DNA of 16,308 bases from Fimenecus sp045595185 (lineage in GTDB: Bacteria; Bacillota; Clostridia; Oscillospirales; Acutalibacteraceae), in contig JAZNZX010000069.1 in NCBI GenBank assembly GCA_045595185.1, positions 1-16,308 on the forward strand, given 5' to 3'. The translations under genes were made by a program, and so were the position numbers. Below, in pieces: positions 13,565 through 16,308 of the stretch (position 1 is its first letter; each line of letters starts with the position of its first letter). The notes below the pieces were generated by a model. It made no database searches. It was not told the DNA's origin and worked only from the letters and a program-made list of their open reading frames with translations.

Positions 13565-13683
13565 GTCATTCTGAGGTAGCGAAGAATCTCTCCAATGATA
13601 ACAAATCAATCTATAGAGATTCTTCGTCGCTTTGTTCCTCAGAATGACACTAACCTTAGACATCCCTATAAACTCCAATTTAT
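13565..13683. repeat. Palindromic interspersed element (GTCATTCTGAG family), copy 2
   Basis: The core 13565-13648 has the same perfect ends GTCATTCTGAG and CTCAGAATGAC as the copy at 7376-7460, the same inner arms, and a loop of similar length but different sequence. The right tail CATCCC-ATAAACTCCAATTTAT is also shared, but the left outer arm TTTGTCGGGATG is missing. Confidence 0.85.
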
Positions 13684-13737
13684 ATAACCAAAATCTAATT
13701 ATTTTTTTCTATTAACAAATTATTTACAAATATTTCC

Positions 13738-13766
13738 TTGACATTTTTTAGAAAAGAATGTATATT
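13738..13766 (+). promoter_or_regulatory. hrcA: Sigma-A promoter of the hrcA operon
   Basis: A perfect TTGACA (13738-13743), a 17-base spacer and TATATT (13761-13766), followed at once by the CIRCE operator. Confidence 0.9.
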
Positions 13767-13777
13767 ATTTAATAGAG

Positions 13778-13804
13778 TTAGCACTCTAATGTTGAGAGTG
13801 CTAA
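13778..13804 (+). promoter_or_regulatory. CIRCE operator
   Basis: The exact consensus TTAGCACTC-N9-GAGTGCTAA, 11 bases downstream of the -10 box and 22 bases before hrcA. HrcA dimers bind it and block transcription; heat stress occupies GroE, inactivates HrcA and releases repression, so the operon is autoregulated. Confidence 0.98.
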
Positions 13805-13826
13805 ACTGAGTAAAAGAGGTGACAAA

Positions 13827-14855
13827 ATGCAACTCAGCGAGAGAAAAGAAAAAATCCTTGCTGCCATTGTTGAATGGTATATCGCGACAGGCGAGCCTGT
13901 CGGTTCAAAAACCTTGCTTGAGTATATCCGCATACCCGTGTCATCTGCCACTATTCGTAATGAAATGGCTGAGCTTTCCCGATTAGGCTTTATTGAACAA
14001 CCTCATACATCGGCAGGACGAATTCCGTCACAAATTGGTTATCGTTATTATGTTGATAAGCTTATGAACCGATATGAACTGCCAATCAACGAAAAACGAC
14101 TTATTGAGGCTCGTCTTTCAGATGCAGGTGGTGAACCGCAACAGATTCTTGAACAGGCCGGTCAGGTTTTGGCCGAACTTACAAACTGTGCAGTCGTTTC
14201 AACAACACCAACTGATGAAAACGCAGTAATCCGTCGCGTTGAACTCGTTCCACTTGGAACACATACTGCTATGATGGTTATGCTTTCATCATCGGGAATA
14301 CTCAAAAGCCGAGTTTGCCGAACAGATAGTGAAATGAACCTTGAACTCATTGAAACCTTTTATAATATCGTTTCAAAGCATTTTATCGGCAAATCAGCAA
14401 GTGAAGTGAGCATAGCACTCATTCAAACTCTTGCACTTTCATTAGGAAGTAAATCACTTGCAATTTCACCTTTACTTGTTGCACTTTCAGATTTAGCACA
14501 GCTAACTGAACAAACACAACTGCTTTTAGAGGGTCAGTCAAATCTGCTTAATTACACCGATTATCCAAATGCATATGAGCTTATGGAATTTTTAAGACGA
14601 GGTGAACCTTTGACCAACCTTTTCGCAGGTCATAAGGCAGAAAATAACACCAATGTTCTGATTGGTAAGGAAAACTTTTACCGTGAGCTTCAGGACTCAA
14701 GTCTTATTTACTCTCATTATGCTGTCGGTGGTAAGGATAGCGGTGCTTTGGGACTTATCGGTCCTACAAGAATTGACTATGCAAGACTTATTCCGAGTCT
14801 GAAATATTTAACAGAAATAGTGGGCAAAATTATGTCCGATACATTGGAGGATTAA
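13827..14855 (+). CDS. hrcA: Heat-inducible transcription repressor HrcA
   Basis: A 342-residue protein of normal family length. The N-terminal winged helix (about 1-75) shows ERKEKILAAIVEWYIATGEP and SSATIRNEM, and is followed by the signature PHTSAGRIPSQIGYRYYVD. A GAF-like middle domain and a dimerisation insert follow, and the C-terminus (IGPTRIDYARLIPSL-YLTEIVG) is conserved. It represses its own operon through the CIRCE site just upstream. AGAGGTG lies five bases before the ATG. It is followed after a single base by grpE, so the two are translated from one message. Confidence 0.98.
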   Translation: MQLSERKEKILAAIVEWYIATGEPVGSKTLLEYIRIPVSSATIRNEMAELSRLGFIEQPHTSAGRIPSQIGYRYYVDKLMNRYELPINEKRLIEARLSDAGGEPQQILEQAGQVLAELTNCAVVSTTPTDENAVIRRVELVPLGTHTAMMVMLSSSGILKSRVCRTDSEMNLELIETFYNIVSKHFIGKSASEVSIALIQTLALSLGSKSLAISPLLVALSDLAQLTEQTQLLLEGQSNLLNYTDYPNAYELMEFLRRGEPLTNLFAGHKAENNTNVLIGKENFYRELQDSSLIYSHYAVGGKDSGALGLIGPTRIDYARLIPSLKYLTEIVGKIMSDTLED

Positions 14856-14856
14856 A

Positions 14857-15363
14857 ATGGCAAAAGAGAAAAAGACACCTGCTGAAGAAACAGTTGAAGA
14901 AGTTGTGGAAAATACAGAACCAACTGCAGAAGAAAAACTTACAGCAGAGCTTAACGAAACAAAAGATAAGCTTTTACGAGTAATGGCTGAATATGACAAC
15001 TTCCGTAAACGTTCTCAAAAGGAAAAAGAAATGGCTTATGGCGATACAAAGGCAAGTACAATCGCAGAGTTTTTACCTGTATATGATAACTTTGTAAGGG
15101 CAATGAGTGCAGAGGCGACTGACCTTGACTCATTCAAAAAAGGTATTGAAATGATTTTCAATCAGTACGGTGAAACGTTCAAAAAACTCGGTGTTGAGTC
15201 CTTTGGCGAAAAGGGTGAAGAATTTGACCCTAATATCCACAATGCAGTAATGCACGGTGAAGACAAAGAACTTCCTGAAAACAGTATTTCAGATGTATTC
15301 ACAACAGGTTATAAAATGGGGGACAGAATAATCCGTCCTGCAATCGTTAAGGTAGTAAACTGA
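14857..15363 (+). CDS. grpE: Nucleotide exchange factor GrpE
   Basis: A 168-residue GrpE. The first 30 residues are acidic and low-complexity; a coiled coil follows (about 28-75, with RVMAEYDNFRKRSQKE), then the four-helix and beta-wing part carrying LPVYDNFVRAM, FKKLGVESFGEKGEEFDPNIHNAV and the C-terminal RIIRPAIVKV typical of the family. It opens the DnaK nucleotide site to release ADP. GGAGG at 14846-14850 sits within the end of hrcA. Located between hrcA and dnaK as in most Firmicutes, and controlled by the same CIRCE promoter. Confidence 0.97.
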   Translation: MAKEKKTPAEETVEEVVENTEPTAEEKLTAELNETKDKLLRVMAEYDNFRKRSQKEKEMAYGDTKASTIAEFLPVYDNFVRAMSAEATDLDSFKKGIEMIFNQYGETFKKLGVESFGEKGEEFDPNIHNAVMHGEDKELPENSISDVFTTGYKMGDRIIRPAIVKVVN

Positions 15364-15411
15364 GAAATCAGTAAATAATATAGTATATATCCATTTAGGA
15401 GGAATAAATTT

Positions 15412-16308
15412 ATGGCAAAAGTAATTGGTATTGACTTAGGTACAACAAACTCATGTGTAGCTGTTATCGAAGGTGGCGAACCTGTTGTTATTGCTAACGC
15501 AGAAGGCGCAAGAACAACACCATCTGTTGTTGCTTTCTCAAAAACAGGTGAAAGAATGGTTGGTCAGACAGCAAAAAGACAGGCGATTACAAACCCTGAT
15601 AAGACAATCGCATCAATCAAAAGACATATGGGCACTGACTACAAGGTAAACATTGACGGCAAAGATTATACACCACAGGAAATTTCAGCAATGATACTTC
15701 AGAAGCTTAAATCTGATGCTGAAGCTTACCTTGGTGCTCCTGTAACAGAAGCAGTTATCACAGTTCCTGCATATTTCACAGACTCACAGCGTCAGGCTAC
15801 AAAGGACGCAGGTAAAATTGCAGGTCTTGAAGTAAAGAGAATTATCAACGAACCAACAGCAGCAGCTCTTGCCTACGGTATCGATAAGGAAGAAGACCAG
15901 AAGGTTATGGTTTATGACCTTGGTGGTGGTACATTCGACGTTTCAATTATTGAAATGGGCGACGGTGTTCAGGAAGTTCTTGCAACAGCAGGTAACAACC
16001 GTCTTGGTGGTGACGACTTTGACCAGAAGATTATTGACTGGCTCGCTGACGAGTTCAAGAAAGAACAGGGTATTGACCTTCGTAACGACAAAATGGCTAT
16101 GCAGCGTCTTAAGGAAGCAGCAGAAAAGGCAAAGATTGAGCTTTCAGGTGTAACAACATCACAAATCAGCCTTCCATTCATCACAGCAGATGCAACAGGC
16201 CCTAAGCACCTTGAAACAACTCTTACAAGAGCAAAGTTCAACGAAATGACAGCAGACCTTGTTGAAGCAACAATGGGACCTGTTCGTCAGGCACTTTCAG
16301 ACTCAGGT
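15412..16308 (+). CDS. dnaK: Chaperone DnaK (Hsp70), 3' end outside window
   Basis: An open frame of 299 codons with no stop before the window end, roughly half of the usual ~610. It begins MAKVIGIDLGTTNSC, the Hsp70 phosphate-1 motif, and contains VYDLGGGTFDVSI with Asp169 (phosphate 2) and INEPTAAALAYG. Between IASIKRHMG and the ISAMILQKLK helix the protein is short, lacking the 20-odd residue insertion of Gram-negative DnaK, which supports a Firmicutes host. AGGAGG at 15397-15402 lies nine bases before the ATG. It is third in the hrcA-grpE-dnaK operon, 48 bases after grpE; dnaJ probably follows outside the window. Confidence 0.98.
   Translation, partial: MAKVIGIDLGTTNSCVAVIEGGEPVVIANAEGARTTPSVVAFSKTGERMVGQTAKRQAITNPDKTIASIKRHMGTDYKVNIDGKDYTPQEISAMILQKLKSDAEAYLGAPVTEAVITVPAYFTDSQRQATKDAGKIAGLEVKRIINEPTAAALAYGIDKEEDQKVMVYDLGGGTFDVSIIEMGDGVQEVLATAGNNRLGGDDFDQKIIDWLADEFKKEQGIDLRNDKMAMQRLKEAAEKAKIELSGVTTSQISLPFITADATGPKHLETTLTRAKFNEMTADLVEATMGPVRQALSDSG

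Noticed and set aside
13490..13678. Minus-strand open frame of 62 codons before hrcA
   Set aside because: It is made of the second palindromic repeat and the hairpin mosaic, with no ribosome binding site or family match.

Overview
The window looks like a low-GC Clostridia chromosome, most likely a gut member of the Oscillospirales/Ruminococcaceae. Evidence: the AT-rich base composition, SD sequences of the AGAGGTG/GGAGG type, CTT-rich leucine usage, a Gram-positive-type DnaK that lacks the Gram-negative N-terminal insertion, an hrcA-grpE-dnaK operon behind a perfect CIRCE site, and intergenic repeats of kinds common in these genomes. The genus is inference. I see no rRNA, tRNA, CRISPR, transposase or phage gene.

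Layout. (1) 1-1988: 3' part of an FtsX/MacB-type ABC permease with a histidine-rich loop, overlapping by 4 bp a CxxC lipoprotein that resembles DUF3299. Together they suggest a metal (zinc) linked export or envelope system. (2) 2239-5125: a cytoplasmic GH31 (alpha-xylosidase-like) and GH43-like pair in one operon, for breakdown of imported hemicellulose oligosaccharides. (3) 5351-7344: three single-gene units (DUF3784-like membrane protein, two-TM orphan protein, CDP-alcohol phosphatidyltransferase), each separated by terminators, hairpin repeats and its own promoter. (4) 7613-8293 minus: a PHP-domain phosphoesterase, divergent from (5) 8464-13334: a three-gene flavin/iron-sulfur operon (NuoE-like, NuoF-like, and a GltD/NuoG-type fusion). 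It has no hydrogenase H-cluster and no molybdopterin catalytic domain, and best fits an electron-bifurcating transhydrogenase of the Sporomusa (Stn) type. (6) 13738-16308: CIRCE-controlled hrcA-grpE-dnaK, with dnaK cut by the window end.

The most unusual signal lies between genes. Two near-identical ~183-bp cassettes (2020-2204 and 5134-5315) each combine a terminator hairpin, an inverted-repeat middle and a consensus promoter. A third region (6660-6795) keeps the same left and right edges but carries different middle DNA. That middle includes the start of a nine-unit array of tiny hairpins (5778-5962) with variable stems, 3-4 nt loops and a constant 10-nt spacer that changes orientation half way. 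Separately, a palindromic element whose false translation gives the familiar HSEERSDEES string occurs at 7347-7496 and 13565-13683, and its right-end tail occurs alone at 5671-5687. The coding functions are mostly recognisable. The modular terminator/hairpin/promoter DNA is the best candidate for something undescribed.
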